Source: an uncultured Bacilli bacterium
GTDB lineage: Bacteria > Bacillota_I > Bacilli_A > RF39 > UBA660
DNA: 64,000 nucleotides
Reading direction: 5' to 3'
Assembly (NCBI GenBank): GCA_934167825.1
Contig: CAKPLY010000002.1
Location: forward strand, 106,121 to 170,120
Within the stretch, counting starts at the first letter, position 1. Every line of letters starts with the position of its first letter. Made by a program: the position numbers and the translations under genes. The notes below the pieces were generated by a model that saw nothing but the letters and a program-made list of their open reading frames with translations, did no database searches and was not told the origin of the DNA. Shown here piece by piece: positions 16,011-25,213 of this stretch.

Positions 16011-17874
16011 TATAATACTTCCTTAAATATACCATTAAAATAGATATGTCTGAGGGATTTACACCACTTATTCTTAGTGCTTGTCCTATAGAAGTCGGCC
16101 TAATTTTTTGTAATTTTTGTCTTGCTTCTGTTGCTAAATTAGGTACTTTATCATAATCTATATCAAATGGTATTTGTTTTAATTCATTTTTTAGCATTTT
16201 ACTTGCTTCTTTTTCTACTTTTACTATATATCCTTCATATTTTATTGATATTTCTACTTGTTCAATGACATCTTTTGGATAGTCAATTTTTATGATATCT
16301 AATTTTGTTAGTATATCAATTGTTATTTCATTTCTTTTTAATAGGTCATATAATTTAATACCATCTTTTAGTAATGGAGTAGGGATTGTTTCTAACTTTT
16401 CATTTATCTCATTTGTTGGAGTTATTTTTGTTTCTTTTAAATAGTTAGTTAATTTTTCAATTTGATGTTTCTTTTCTACAAATTTATTGTATCTTTCTTC
16501 ATCGATAAGTCCAACTTTATAGCCATAATCTCTTAGTCTTATATCTGCATTATCGTCTCTTAATAACAATCTATATTCTGCACGAGATGTTAACATCCTA
16601 TAAGGTTCTGTTGTTCCTTTTGTTACTAAATCATCAATTAGTACCCCGATATATGCTTCGTTTCTTTTTAGTATTAAAGGCTTTTTATTTCTTAATTTTA
16701 ATGATGCATTTATACCCGCGATTAATCCTTGTGCTGCTGCTTCTTCATAGCCACTTGTTCCGTTTATTTGACCTGCTGTAAATAAATTTTCCAATATCTT
16801 TGTTTCTAAAGATAGTTTTATTTGAGTAGGATAGATAGCATCGTATTCAATCGCATAAGCGTATCTTAAAATTTCAGCGTTTTCTAATCCTGGTAGTGAA
16901 TGAACCATTAGTTCTTGTATGTCTTTTGGCATACTAGTAGAAAATCCTTGAATATATATATCATCATAATATTTACTTTCTGGTTCTAAAAATAATTGAT
17001 GTCTTTCTTTATCTTTAAAACGAACTATTTTATCTTCAATTGATGGGCAATATCTCGGTCCTATTCCTGTAATATCATCTAATCCGCCATACATACTTGA
17101 TTTATTTAGATTATCTAATATAATTTTATGGGTTAGGGGAGTTGTGTATATTAAATAACAAGGTTCTTGATTATTGACATCATAAATAGGTTTGATATCA
17201 TGAGAGAAAGTATATGGTGTTTCATCTCCGTATTCTATTTTGGTTTTGGTAAAGTCTATGGTATCTCTTTTTATTCTTGGAGGTGTTCCTGTTTTTAATC
17301 TTAATATTTCAAAACCATAACTTTTAAGTTTATTTGATAAGTGCATAGATGGTCTTTCTCCATGTGGGCCACTTCTTGTTCTTGTACTTCCTATTAATAT
17401 ATCTGATTTTAAATATGTACCTGTAGTTAATATTACAATATCACTTTCTATTTTTGTAGTGTCTTCTAAAACTACACCTTTTACTTTTTTATCTTCTACA
17501 ATTAAATCTTCTACTAAGGCAATTTTTATTTCTAGATTCTTTGTATTTTCTAGTGTATGCACCATTTCTTTAGGATATGTTACTTTATCTGCTTGTGCTC
17601 TTAGACTTCTTACTGCTGGTCCTTTTGACGAATTAAGCATTTTCATTTGAATTAAAGTTTTATCTGCATTTATACCCATTTCACCACCTAAGGCATCTAT
17701 TTCTCTTACTATTATACCTTTGGCAGATCCTCCAATTGAGGGATTACAAGGCATTGTAGCAATATTATCATAATTTCCTGTTATAAGTAGAGTTTTATGT
17801 CCTAATCTTGCACTTGCAAGGGCTGCTTCACATCCTGCGTGGCCTGCACCTACTACTATTATTTCGTATTTCAT
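16003..17874 (-). CDS. mnmG: tRNA uridine-5-carboxymethylaminomethyl modification enzyme, FAD subunit MnmG
   Basis: 623 residues, the normal length. FAD-binding motif GAGHAGCEAALASARLG at the start, then MPCNPSIGGSAKG, the TGTPPRI block, and the C-terminal RPTSIGQALRISGVNPSDISILMVYLRK. It works with MnmE to modify U34 of several tRNAs, using methylenetetrahydrofolate and FAD. It lies 15 bp after mnmE in one transcription unit. Confidence 0.98.
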   Translation of the reverse strand: MKYEIIVVGAGHAGCEAALASARLGHKTLLITGNYDNIATMPCNPSIGGSAKGIIVREIDALGGEMGINADKTLIQMKMLNSSKGPAVRSLRAQADKVTYPKEMVHTLENTKNLEIKIALVEDLIVEDKKVKGVVLEDTTKIESDIVILTTGTYLKSDILIGSTRTRSGPHGERPSMHLSNKLKSYGFEILRLKTGTPPRIKRDTIDFTKTKIEYGDETPYTFSHDIKPIYDVNNQEPCYLIYTTPLTHKIILDNLNKSSMYGGLDDITGIGPRYCPSIEDKIVRFKDKERHQLFLEPESKYYDDIYIQGFSTSMPKDIQELMVHSLPGLENAEILRYAYAIEYDAIYPTQIKLSLETKILENLFTAGQINGTSGYEEAAAQGLIAGINASLKLRNKKPLILKRNEAYIGVLIDDLVTKGTTEPYRMLTSRAEYRLLLRDDNADIRLRDYGYKVGLIDEERYNKFVEKKHQIEKLTNYLKETKITPTNEINEKLETIPTPLLKDGIKLYDLLKRNEITIDILTKLDIIKIDYPKDVIEQVEISIKYEGYIVKVEKEASKMLKNELKQIPFDIDYDKVPNLATEARQKLQKIRPTSIGQALRISGVNPSDISILMVYLRKYYNE

Positions 17875-17889
17875 ATTTTCACTTCTTTT

Positions 17890-19239
17890 CTATTTACCTA
17901 GACAAAATCTACTAAATAATTCATCTAATAGTTCATCTGTATATGTTTCTCCAATTATTTCTCCTAGTTTTTCCCATGACTCTTTTAATTCTAATTCTAC
18001 TATATCAATTGGGTCATTATTTTCTATGTTTGTTATAGCATTATTTATGTTATTTAATGATTCTTTTAATAAAGCTATATCTCTTGCATTTGAGAAATAT
18101 GTAAAGTCTTTTGATACTAATTTATCTAGGTTAAATAATTCTTTTATTTTATTTATAATTAAGGTAGCATTTCTATTTAATAGACTTACTTTTATTACTT
18201 CTTCATTGATATTTGTTAAATCTATTTTTGTATCTAAGTCTATTTTGTTTAGTACTACGATATGTGGTTTATTTTTTATTTTGTTATATAATTCAATATC
18301 TTCTTTAGAAAACGTTTCATTATTGTTTAATAGGAATATTATTAAATCTGCTTTGTCTATTATTTCATAGGATTTTTCTACTCCAATTTGTTCTACAATA
18401 TTATCTGTTTTTCTTATTCCTGCAGTATCTATTATATTTAGCATTATTCCATTTATAGTTATTGTTCCTTCTACGATATCTCTTGTTGTTCCTTCTATAT
18501 CTGTTACTATTGCTTTATTTTCTTCTAGTAGGCTATTTAATAAACTACTTTTTCCTACGTTTGGTCTTCCTATTATTCCTACATTTATTCCTTCATTAAT
18601 TATTTTTCCATCGTTTGATTCTTTAATTATATTAATTAGTTTGTTTTTTATGTTATTTATTTCTGAAAGTATTTTTTCATTCGTTAATACTTCGATATCT
18701 TCATATTCTGGATAGTCTATATTTACTTCGATATTTGATATAATTTGTATTAAATCGTTTCTTAATTTCTTTATAAGTGATGAATTTTTACCGTTTAGTT
18801 CGTTTATAGACATTTTCCTAGATGCCTCAGTTTTAGAAGATATTAGGTTCATTATTCCATCTGCTTCTACTAAATCAATTCTTCCATTTAAAAATGCTCT
18901 TTTGGTAAATTCTCCTGGTTCAGCAAGTCTTGCACCGTTTATTAATGTTAATTCTAATACTTTATTTGTTGTTGATATTCCACCATGACAGTTTATTTCT
19001 ACAATGTTTTCTTTTGTATACGTTTTTGGTGCTTTCATTATGCTTACTAATACTTCATCTATTATTTCATCTTTATCTACTATGTATCCATAATGAATTG
19101 TATGTGATGACACTTTTGTTAAATTTTTACCTTTGAATATTTTATTTACTATATTTATGCTATCTTCACCACTTAATCTAATTATTGAAATTGCTCCTAC
19201 ACCTAAAGCAGTAGATATTGCTACTATTGTATCGTCCAT
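17890..19239 (-). CDS. mnmE: tRNA modification GTPase MnmE
   Basis: 449 residues. N-terminal folate-binding domain (TIVAISTALGVGAISIIRLSG), central G domain with GRPNVGKSSLLN, DIEGTTRD, DTAGIR and NKID, and the catalytic C-terminal FCLGK. Partner of MnmG in U34 modification. GGGAGGCATATA precedes the start. Confidence 0.98.
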   Translation of the reverse strand: MDDTIVAISTALGVGAISIIRLSGEDSINIVNKIFKGKNLTKVSSHTIHYGYIVDKDEIIDEVLVSIMKAPKTYTKENIVEINCHGGISTTNKVLELTLINGARLAEPGEFTKRAFLNGRIDLVEADGIMNLISSKTEASRKMSINELNGKNSSLIKKLRNDLIQIISNIEVNIDYPEYEDIEVLTNEKILSEINNIKNKLINIIKESNDGKIINEGINVGIIGRPNVGKSSLLNSLLEENKAIVTDIEGTTRDIVEGTITINGIMLNIIDTAGIRKTDNIVEQIGVEKSYEIIDKADLIIFLLNNNETFSKEDIELYNKIKNKPHIVVLNKIDLDTKIDLTNINEEVIKVSLLNRNATLIINKIKELFNLDKLVSKDFTYFSNARDIALLKESLNNINNAITNIENNDPIDIVELELKESWEKLGEIIGETYTDELLDELFSRFCLGK

Positions 19240-19298
19240 ATTATATGCCTCCCTTTTTTCGTTTATATTTTATCATATTAGAAGAAAAAAAGAAAGAA

Positions 19299-19913
19299 TT
19301 ATTTAATTTCTTCTTTTAATTTTATTACTACACATCTATTAGGTTCTTCTCCAACGCTTTCAGTATATACATATTTGTCATCTGCAAGAACACTATGAAC
19401 TATTCTTCTTTCATAAGAATTCATGCTATCCATAGTTACTTCTATTTTTGTTTTTGCTACTTCTCTTGCTGTTTTTTTGGCAAGATATTCTATGTTCTTA
19501 ACTCTTTTTTCTTTATAGTTTTCTACATCTAGAATTACTTTTATTTTTTCATCTAATTCACTAGATAACATTTGTCTTATTACTGTTTGTAGTGCTCCAA
19601 TAGTTCTTCCATTTTTTCCTATTAATATTGCATTATTGTTTGAAAATATTTTAATATTAATTGTTTTATCTCTTCTTCTTATTTCAAATTTTGCATCTAT
19701 TGGCATTAATTTTAATATTTCACTTAGTGTTTCTTTTATGTAATTTTGTATATCATTTAATGTTGTTACTTCAAGGGATGCTGATTTTTTTAAAAGTCCA
19801 GATTTAACTTCACTATTTAATATTATTAAATCTTCTTCATTAACATTTAGTTCTGTTAAGGCTTTTTCTTTTAATTCTTCTAGAGTTTTTCCTTCAAATA
19901 AATATTTTTTCAT
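19299..19913 (-). CDS. jag: Jag/KhpB (EloR) RNA-binding protein
   Basis: 204 residues. Jag N-terminal domain (KKYLFEGKTLEELKEKAL...KSGLL), a KH domain with ILIGKNGRTIGALQTVIRQML, and an R3H domain (MNSYERRIVHSVLADDKYVYTESVGEEPNRCVVI). In Firmicutes KhpB binds RNA with KhpA and affects cell elongation and, in some, sporulation. It follows yidC by 2 bp. Confidence 0.95.
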   Translation of the reverse strand: MKKYLFEGKTLEELKEKALTELNVNEEDLIILNSEVKSGLLKKSASLEVTTLNDIQNYIKETLSEILKLMPIDAKFEIRRRDKTINIKIFSNNNAILIGKNGRTIGALQTVIRQMLSSELDEKIKVILDVENYKEKRVKNIEYLAKKTAREVAKTKIEVTMDSMNSYERRIVHSVLADDKYVYTESVGEEPNRCVVIKLKEEIK

Positions 19914-19915
19914 TA

Positions 19916-20824
19916 CTACTTCTTCCTTTCAACTATGATGTTTTGGATTATTGTAAATAAACTTGATGCTATCCAATACAATCCTAATGCTGTTGGTAAT
20001 GAGAAAGATGCAATTGCTATTAATGCAAGCATAAAGTATAATGTAAATTTCATTTGTCCACCCTGAGCAGATAATGATTGATCTTTAAGTGTTTTTCTAA
20101 ATGAGAAGTATGTTGTACCTAAAATTAATACTAGAAGTAGAATATACCAATAATTTCCTAATTCTATTCCTTTTAATACTGTTGTTCCCATTTGGAAAAC
20201 TAGAAATTTATTTTCGAATATTGCTGGCGTTCTATTAATTGCTTCTAGAAAAGCAAATAGAAGTGGTAGTTGAATTATTGCAAGTAAACATCCTGATACT
20301 GGATTAATTTTATATTTTTGATATATCATCATCATTTCTTGTGCTTTTCTTTGTTGATCTTCAGTTGTATCTTTTCCAGAATACTTTTTTTCTAATTTTT
20401 CTAGTTCAGGTTGTGCTTTTTTCATCATTTCTGATTGTAGCGCTGTTTTTTTAGTTACTGGTATTAATGCACATCTTATTAATAAACATGTTATTATTAT
20501 TGCAAGACCATTACTATTTACTAATGCTCCTATTTTTAGAATTACCCATGCTAATGGTTTTACAAATAAACTTGTCCATAATCCTTCATATGTTGTTATT
20601 GGTGTAAAATTTTTACATTCAGGTAATTTGGAAATATCAACATTGTTTTCTTCATAGATTTTTAACATTTTTTCATCTGTTGGTTTACAAATTATATTTT
20701 CTGTTACAGATTGTCCTGTTTCTTCGTTTTTTACAATTTGTTTGTCTTCGTTTTTTAAGTTTTTTGTACATCCAGTTAATAGAAATACACTCATTAATAT
20801 TATTAATAATTTTTTATTTTTCAT
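19916..20824 (-). CDS. yidC: Membrane protein insertase YidC/Oxa1 (SpoIIIJ type), lipoprotein
   Basis: 302 residues from ATG 20824, with GGAG six nt upstream. The signal peptide ends in a lipobox LLTGC, so Cys19 is likely lipidated. Five membrane helices follow the core block LIIRCALIPVTKKTALQSEMMKKAQPELEKLE, then YQKYKINPVSGCLLAIIQLPLLFAF. It inserts membrane proteins and cooperates with SecYEG and SRP. The start lies inside the end of rnpA (11-bp overlap), so translation is coupled. Confidence 0.97.
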   Translation of the reverse strand: MKNKKLLIILMSVFLLTGCTKNLKNEDKQIVKNEETGQSVTENIICKPTDEKMLKIYEENNVDISKLPECKNFTPITTYEGLWTSLFVKPLAWVILKIGALVNSNGLAIIITCLLIRCALIPVTKKTALQSEMMKKAQPELEKLEKKYSGKDTTEDQQRKAQEMMMIYQKYKINPVSGCLLAIIQLPLLFAFLEAINRTPAIFENKFLVFQMGTTVLKGIELGNYWYILLLVLILGTTYFSFRKTLKDQSLSAQGGQMKFTLYFMLALIAIASFSLPTALGLYWIASSLFTIIQNIIVERKK

Positions 20825-21149
20825 TTTGTTCTCCAATCTTTTTAAATAAGTTGATTAATTCTTGTTCTTTTTCTTTGTAGTCAAGATTTAATATCTCTTT
20901 TCTTATTATTATAACATAATTATAACCATCTTGTATATAGTTTTTATTATTATCTATAATATTTTTTATTTGTCTTTTGTTTTTATTTCTAGTAACGGCA
21001 TTTCCTATTTTCTTTGGTATTGAAATTCCATATTGTGTTTTATCATTTTTAGTATAAAATAGGGAATAGTACTTATTTTTTAACTTATTATTTTTATTTA
21101 TTACTTTTGTAAAATCATTACTTTTTTTTATTATTTCTTTCTTTTTCAT
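20814..21149 (-). CDS. rnpA: Ribonuclease P protein component
   Basis: 111 residues. The RNA-binding signature YGISIPKKIGNAVTRNKNKRQIKNII is complete; F at DFTKVINK and the closing ELINLFKKIG fit. It binds RNase P RNA in tRNA 5' maturation. 85 bp downstream of rpmH, with a hairpin-T8 element between them. Confidence 0.96.
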   Translation of the reverse strand: MKKKEIIKKSNDFTKVINKNNKLKNKYYSLFYTKNDKTQYGISIPKKIGNAVTRNKNKRQIKNIIDNNKNYIQDGYNYVIIIRKEILNLDYKEKEQELINLFKKIGEQNEK

Positions 21150-21206
21150 AAGTCACTTCCATCCTTATTATATATATAAGCATAGTTTTAGTCAAGATAT
21201 ATAGAC

Positions 21207-21227
21207 AAAAAAAACCACATATTGTGG
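21207..21227 (-). terminator. Attenuator-like hairpin between rpmH and rnpA
   Basis: On the minus strand CCACA-loop-TGTGG is followed directly by eight T. The stem is only 5 bp, so it probably gives partial termination, letting rpmH be made in excess over rnpA. Confidence 0.6.
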
Positions 21228-21234
21228 ATTTATT

Positions 21235-21357
21235 TTAAGCACATAATTTTTTTCTTTTTTTTGCTCTTCTTTTATTTAAAACCTTACCTTCGATACGTGC
21301 AAAAAATCCATGTTTCTTTGCTCTTCTTCTTTTATTTGGTTGATAAGTTCTTTTCAT
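21235..21357 (-). CDS. rpmH: 50S ribosomal protein L34
   Basis: A 40-residue reading frame read by hand: begins MKRTYQPNKRRRAKKHGF and ends RRAKKRKKLCA, the L34 pattern (typically 44-46 residues with the tail KGRKVLSA). It is part of the large ribosomal subunit. An AACTTTGGAGGTGTTATATAT leader with GGAGG precedes the ATG. This position, upstream of rnpA and next to oriC, is nearly universal in Firmicutes. Confidence 0.97.
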   Translation of the reverse strand: MKRTYQPNKRRRAKKHGFFARIEGKVLNKRRAKKRKKLCA

Positions 21358-21493
21358 ATATATAACACCTCCAAAGTTAAATGCTACTTTATTATATATG
21401 TTTAATTTTAATATGTCAATATTTTTTTGAGTTTTTACTTTATTTTTTTTTATTATTTTGTTATAATTATCTTAATAGAATAGAGGGATTGTT

Positions 21494-23254
21494 ATGTTTA
21501 AGGAAATAACTGCAATTAGTAAAAATTACGCAATTGTTAAGATTTCTAAAGGAATTAATGAGGATATACTTAATTTAAATGCTATATTTGAAGAACGTAA
21601 TAAAAAGATACTAGGAGAAATTGAAGAAATTATTGATGATACTGTTAAGATAAGCTTTTTAGGAGAGTTTATTGACGGAAAATTTTATAGTGGGATTATT
21701 AGAAAACCTAGTTTAACTTCCAATGTTAGATTAATTAATACAGATGAGTTAAATGAACTTGTTGGGGTTAATGATAGATATTCGATGATGCTTGGTTTAT
21801 CTCCTTTATATAATAATTATCCTATTAGAATTAATATAGATAGAATGTTTAGTAACCATAGTGCTATTTTTGGAAATACTGGTTCTGGTAAAACTTTTGG
21901 TGTTGCAAGACTTGTACAAAATTTATTTACTATGAAAGATAAAATACCTTTTAATAGTAATTTCTTTATTTTTAATAATACAAGTGAATATGATAATGCT
22001 TTTAATAGTATAAATAAGTATAATCCTAATTTTAATTATAAACTATATTCTACAAGTGAAGAAAACGGTAATAATTTAATTAAACTTCCTTTATGGTTGT
22101 TAAATGTTGATGATTATGCAAATTTACTTGATGCAACACAGTATTCACAACTTACTGTTATTGAGAAAATGTTAAGTTTAGTATCTGTTTTTGCTAGAAA
22201 TGATGAAATGTCTCATAAATATAAGAATCATTTAATTGCTAAGGCTATATTATCAGTAATGTATTCTAATCAAATGCCAGCAAGAATGAGAGATCAAATT
22301 TTTACAATTGTAGAAGATTGCCATACTCCTGAACTTAATTTAGATTACGAAGTACCTGGGGTAGGATATACAAGACAATTTAGAAAATGTTTTGAACTTG
22401 ATAGTCAAGGACAGTTTGTCGAAAGAATATTAATAGTGGAGTATATAGAAAAATTTATTGATAATGATACTAAATGGAATGAAGATTATGTGCCAACTTA
22501 TTTTACTTTGGATGACTTAGAGATTGCACTTAACTTTGCATTAATTAGTGAAGGACTTTTACTTAATGAAAAGTCTTATGCTGAAGGAATTGCTTTGAAG
22601 GTTAAACTTCATACTCTTAATAATAGTTCTAATGCTAAATTTTTTAGCTATCCAAGTTATTGTAATACTGCTCAATTTATTTCTAATATTATACTTATAA
22701 ATAATAATAAGCGTGCTCAAATAATTAATTTTGTACTTGAGGATATAGATGATAGATTTGCTAAGGCTATTGTTAAGGTTTATTCTAGAATTTTATTTAG
22801 ATTTACTAAATCAATGGTAAATAGAGGTTCTATGCCTATACATATAATGTTAGAAGAAGCACATAGATATGTTCAAAAAGATTTAGATAATGAAATACTC
22901 GGATATAATATATTTGAGAGAATTGCTAAAGAAGGAAGAAAGTTTGGATTAGTTTTAGACCTTATTACTCAAAGACCTACAGAGTTATCAGAAACAGTAA
23001 TATCTCAATGTAGTAATTTCTTAATTTTTAAGATTAATCATCCTACTGATTTGGATTATATTAGAAAAATGGTTCCTAATATAAGTGCAGATGTTATTGA
23101 AAAACAAAAGTCTTTGCAATCAGGTACTTGTGTTGCTTTTGGACCGATGATGAAGATTCCTATGATTGTAAAAATGGAACTTCCTAATCCAGAACCACAA
23201 AGTGCTAATGCTGCTATTTATAAAAATTGGATGATAGAATGGAATAGTAATTAA
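21494..23254 (+). CDS. HerA/DUF87-family ATPase next to oriC
   Basis: 586 residues. An N-terminal HAS-barrel-like region (residues 1-110) precedes a RecA/FtsK-like motor: Walker A FGNTGSGKTFG (~residue 130), Walker B IHIMLEEAHRYV, and a sensor/arginine-finger region EGRKFGLVLDLITQRPTELSETVISQCSNFLIFKI that is characteristic of HerA. HerA proteins are hexameric DNA translocases, partnered by NurA nucleases in archaea or by effector proteins in bacterial defence. No nuclease gene is adjacent. It reads toward oriC, against the direction of leftward replication, unlike its neighbours. Confidence 0.85.
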   Translation: MFKEITAISKNYAIVKISKGINEDILNLNAIFEERNKKILGEIEEIIDDTVKISFLGEFIDGKFYSGIIRKPSLTSNVRLINTDELNELVGVNDRYSMMLGLSPLYNNYPIRINIDRMFSNHSAIFGNTGSGKTFGVARLVQNLFTMKDKIPFNSNFFIFNNTSEYDNAFNSINKYNPNFNYKLYSTSEENGNNLIKLPLWLLNVDDYANLLDATQYSQLTVIEKMLSLVSVFARNDEMSHKYKNHLIAKAILSVMYSNQMPARMRDQIFTIVEDCHTPELNLDYEVPGVGYTRQFRKCFELDSQGQFVERILIVEYIEKFIDNDTKWNEDYVPTYFTLDDLEIALNFALISEGLLLNEKSYAEGIALKVKLHTLNNSSNAKFFSYPSYCNTAQFISNIILINNNKRAQIINFVLEDIDDRFAKAIVKVYSRILFRFTKSMVNRGSMPIHIMLEEAHRYVQKDLDNEILGYNIFERIAKEGRKFGLVLDLITQRPTELSETVISQCSNFLIFKINHPTDLDYIRKMVPNISADVIEKQKSLQSGTCVAFGPMMKIPMIVKMELPNPEPQSANAAIYKNWMIEWNSN

Positions 23255-23280
23255 GTTTACTATTTTATTTTTTTAAATGG

Positions 23281-23534
23281 TTATCAACAAGAGACTGTGG
23301 ATAACTTTTGAGTTTTCCACAGACTTTTCCACAGTTTATCCACAGGTTAAACACTTATAAAATAAGGAAAAAATTGACTTTTCCACAGGTAACACCAAAA
23401 AATCAACAAAATTTGCTTTCTGTGGAAAACTTTTTCCACAGGTTAGTAAACTGTGGAAACTGTGGATAACTATAACAAATCCTTGGAAAATAAGGGTTAA
23501 ATAATAAAAGTTTTCCACAGGTTGCTGTGGATAA
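23281..23534. other. oriC: oriC part 1: DnaA-box cluster upstream of dnaA
   Basis: Twelve DnaA-box-like 9-mers. Perfect TTATCCACA or its complement at 23296-23304, 23336-23344, 23461-23469 and 23526-23534; one-mismatch boxes (mostly TTTTCCACA) at 23281, 23313, 23325, 23379, 23421, 23432, 23452 and 23511. No gene fits in the 410-bp gap. DnaA-ATP binds here to start replication and probably also regulates dnaA. Confidence 0.93.
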
Positions 23535-23607
23535 GTGCCTTTTTATAACTAATTTGTTATGTAAAAATGGAGAATAAAAATTTTAGTTAATTTCTTGTTA
23601 ATTAATA

Positions 23608-23635
23608 TAGACAAATTCTTTTTTTGTGCTAAAAT
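23608..23635 (+). promoter_or_regulatory. Candidate dnaA promoter
   Basis: TAGACA (23608-23613) and TAAAAT (23630-23635) with a 16-bp spacer, 30 bp upstream of the dnaA start and downstream of the DnaA boxes. Confidence 0.45.
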
Positions 23636-23664
23636 AAATGTATGTAGTTAGGAGGAGTATATTT

Positions 23665-25035
23665 ATGGATACAAATTTGTTATGGAAAAACTTTTTAGAA
23701 AAAATGAAAGAACAAATTTCTTCATTATCATATACAACATGGTTTAAAGATACTAGATTATATAGTATTGAAGACTCCACTGCTACTATTATTGTTCCTT
23801 ATGGGTTACATAAAAAGCATATAATGGAAAATTATAAAGAAGAAATGGAAAGTATATTTAACGAAATTACTGGAACTAATTTTAATTTAGTTTTTAAAGA
23901 AGAAGCTGAAGTCAATAATGATAATAATAAAATTAGTAATGTAATAGACGTTAATGATAGTGTTTCTTTAGGAGTTCCAAGACAAAGTTTAGATGAAGCA
24001 AATTTAAAACCAGAATATACTTTTGATACATTTATTGTAGGAGATTCAAATAGATTTGCTTTTACTGCCGCAAGAGCAGTTGCAGAGCAACCTGGAAAAG
24101 CTTATAATCCTTTGTTTTTATATAGTAAAAGTGGACTTGGAAAAACTCACTTGATGCAATCTATTGGTAATTATATACTTAAAAATTCAAATAAAAGAGT
24201 TTTATATGTTTCTAGTGATAATTTTGTTAATGATTATATTAATGCTGTTAGAACTGAAGGGAAAAATAATGTTGAAAAAATTGATGATTTTAAAAATAAG
24301 TATAGAAATATTGATGTTTTAATTATTGATGATATACAATTTTTAGGAAATGCAACAAAAGGACAAGAAGAATTTTTCCATACTTTTAATGAATTATATA
24401 ATTCTAATAAACAAATTATTATTGCATCCGATAGGTCCGTTGATGATTTAAAAATGCTTGAAAATAGACTTCTTACTCGTTTTAATTGGGGACTTACTGC
24501 TAATATTACACCACCTGATTTTGACCTTAGAATAAGTATAATAAAAAGGAAAATTGCACATCAAGAAAGTGCTGAAGATGTACCCAAAGATGTTATTGAG
24601 TATATTGCAAATAATTATGATTCTGATATAAGACAATTAGAAGGTGCAATAACTAGAGTATTTGCATATGCTACAATGTTTAATCATGGAGTGGTAACTT
24701 TAAATGTTGCGATTGACTCACTAAAAGACCAATTAAGTGATAAAAGTGTCTATAAAAATGATATACATAGGATACAAAGAGTAGTATGTGATTATTATAA
24801 AATAAATATTGATGATTTAAAAGGTAAAAAAAGAAGTAAGGATGTTAATTATCCAAGACAAATTGCAATTTATTTATGTAGAGAGTTAACTACTGAGTCT
24901 TACCCTAAAATCGGAACGTATTTTGGAGGAAGAGATCATTCAACGGTCATAAATGCATATCAAAAAATTGAAACAGATTTGAAAAATAATGATCAACTTG
25001 CAGTTGTAATTGCAGAACTTAAGAAAAATTTATAA
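23665..25035 (+). CDS. dnaA: Chromosomal replication initiator DnaA
   Basis: 456 residues from ATG 23665, GGAGGAG nine nt upstream. Domain I (LWKNFLEKMKEQISSLSYTTWF), a linker, the AAA+ domain with Walker A YSKSGLGKTHLMQ and Walker B VLIIDDIQFL, and domain IV with the DnaA signature FGGRDHSTVINAYQKI. It opens oriC and loads the helicase. Both flanks are DnaA-box clusters. Confidence 0.99.
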   Translation: MDTNLLWKNFLEKMKEQISSLSYTTWFKDTRLYSIEDSTATIIVPYGLHKKHIMENYKEEMESIFNEITGTNFNLVFKEEAEVNNDNNKISNVIDVNDSVSLGVPRQSLDEANLKPEYTFDTFIVGDSNRFAFTAARAVAEQPGKAYNPLFLYSKSGLGKTHLMQSIGNYILKNSNKRVLYVSSDNFVNDYINAVRTEGKNNVEKIDDFKNKYRNIDVLIIDDIQFLGNATKGQEEFFHTFNELYNSNKQIIIASDRSVDDLKMLENRLLTRFNWGLTANITPPDFDLRISIIKRKIAHQESAEDVPKDVIEYIANNYDSDIRQLEGAITRVFAYATMFNHGVVTLNVAIDSLKDQLSDKSVYKNDIHRIQRVVCDYYKINIDDLKGKKRSKDVNYPRQIAIYLCRELTTESYPKIGTYFGGRDHSTVINAYQKIETDLKNNDQLAVVIAELKKNL

Positions 25036-25043
25036 ATTTAGGT

Positions 25044-25190
25044 TGTGGATAACCTGTGGATAACTTTTGAGTTTTCCACAGGGGCTGTGGAAAAAATTAA
25101 CCTTATTTTACAAGGGATTAGGTGAGTTTTCCACAGTTTCCACAGTATAATAATAATAATAATATATATATAATAATAAATTAAATAAAA
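25044..25190. other. oriC: oriC part 2: DnaA boxes and AT-rich unwinding element between dnaA and dnaN
   Basis: Boxes at 25044-25052 and 25055-25063 (perfect TGTGGATAA), and TTTTCCACA-type or near boxes at 25072, 25086, 25127 and 25136. Next comes a stretch of repeated TAA triplets (25146-25165) and an AT-only tract. Repeated TAA/TAG-like triplets beside a DnaA box are the DnaA-trio arrangement, so this is probably where the duplex melts. The layout matches the bipartite B. subtilis origin. Confidence 0.9.
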
Positions 25191-25213
25191 AAATATGGAA
25201 AGAAGGAAGAAAA

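Noticed and set aside
23336..23518. Minus-strand 60-codon frame
   Set aside because: It lies wholly within the DnaA-box cluster and its residues just reflect the repeated boxes.
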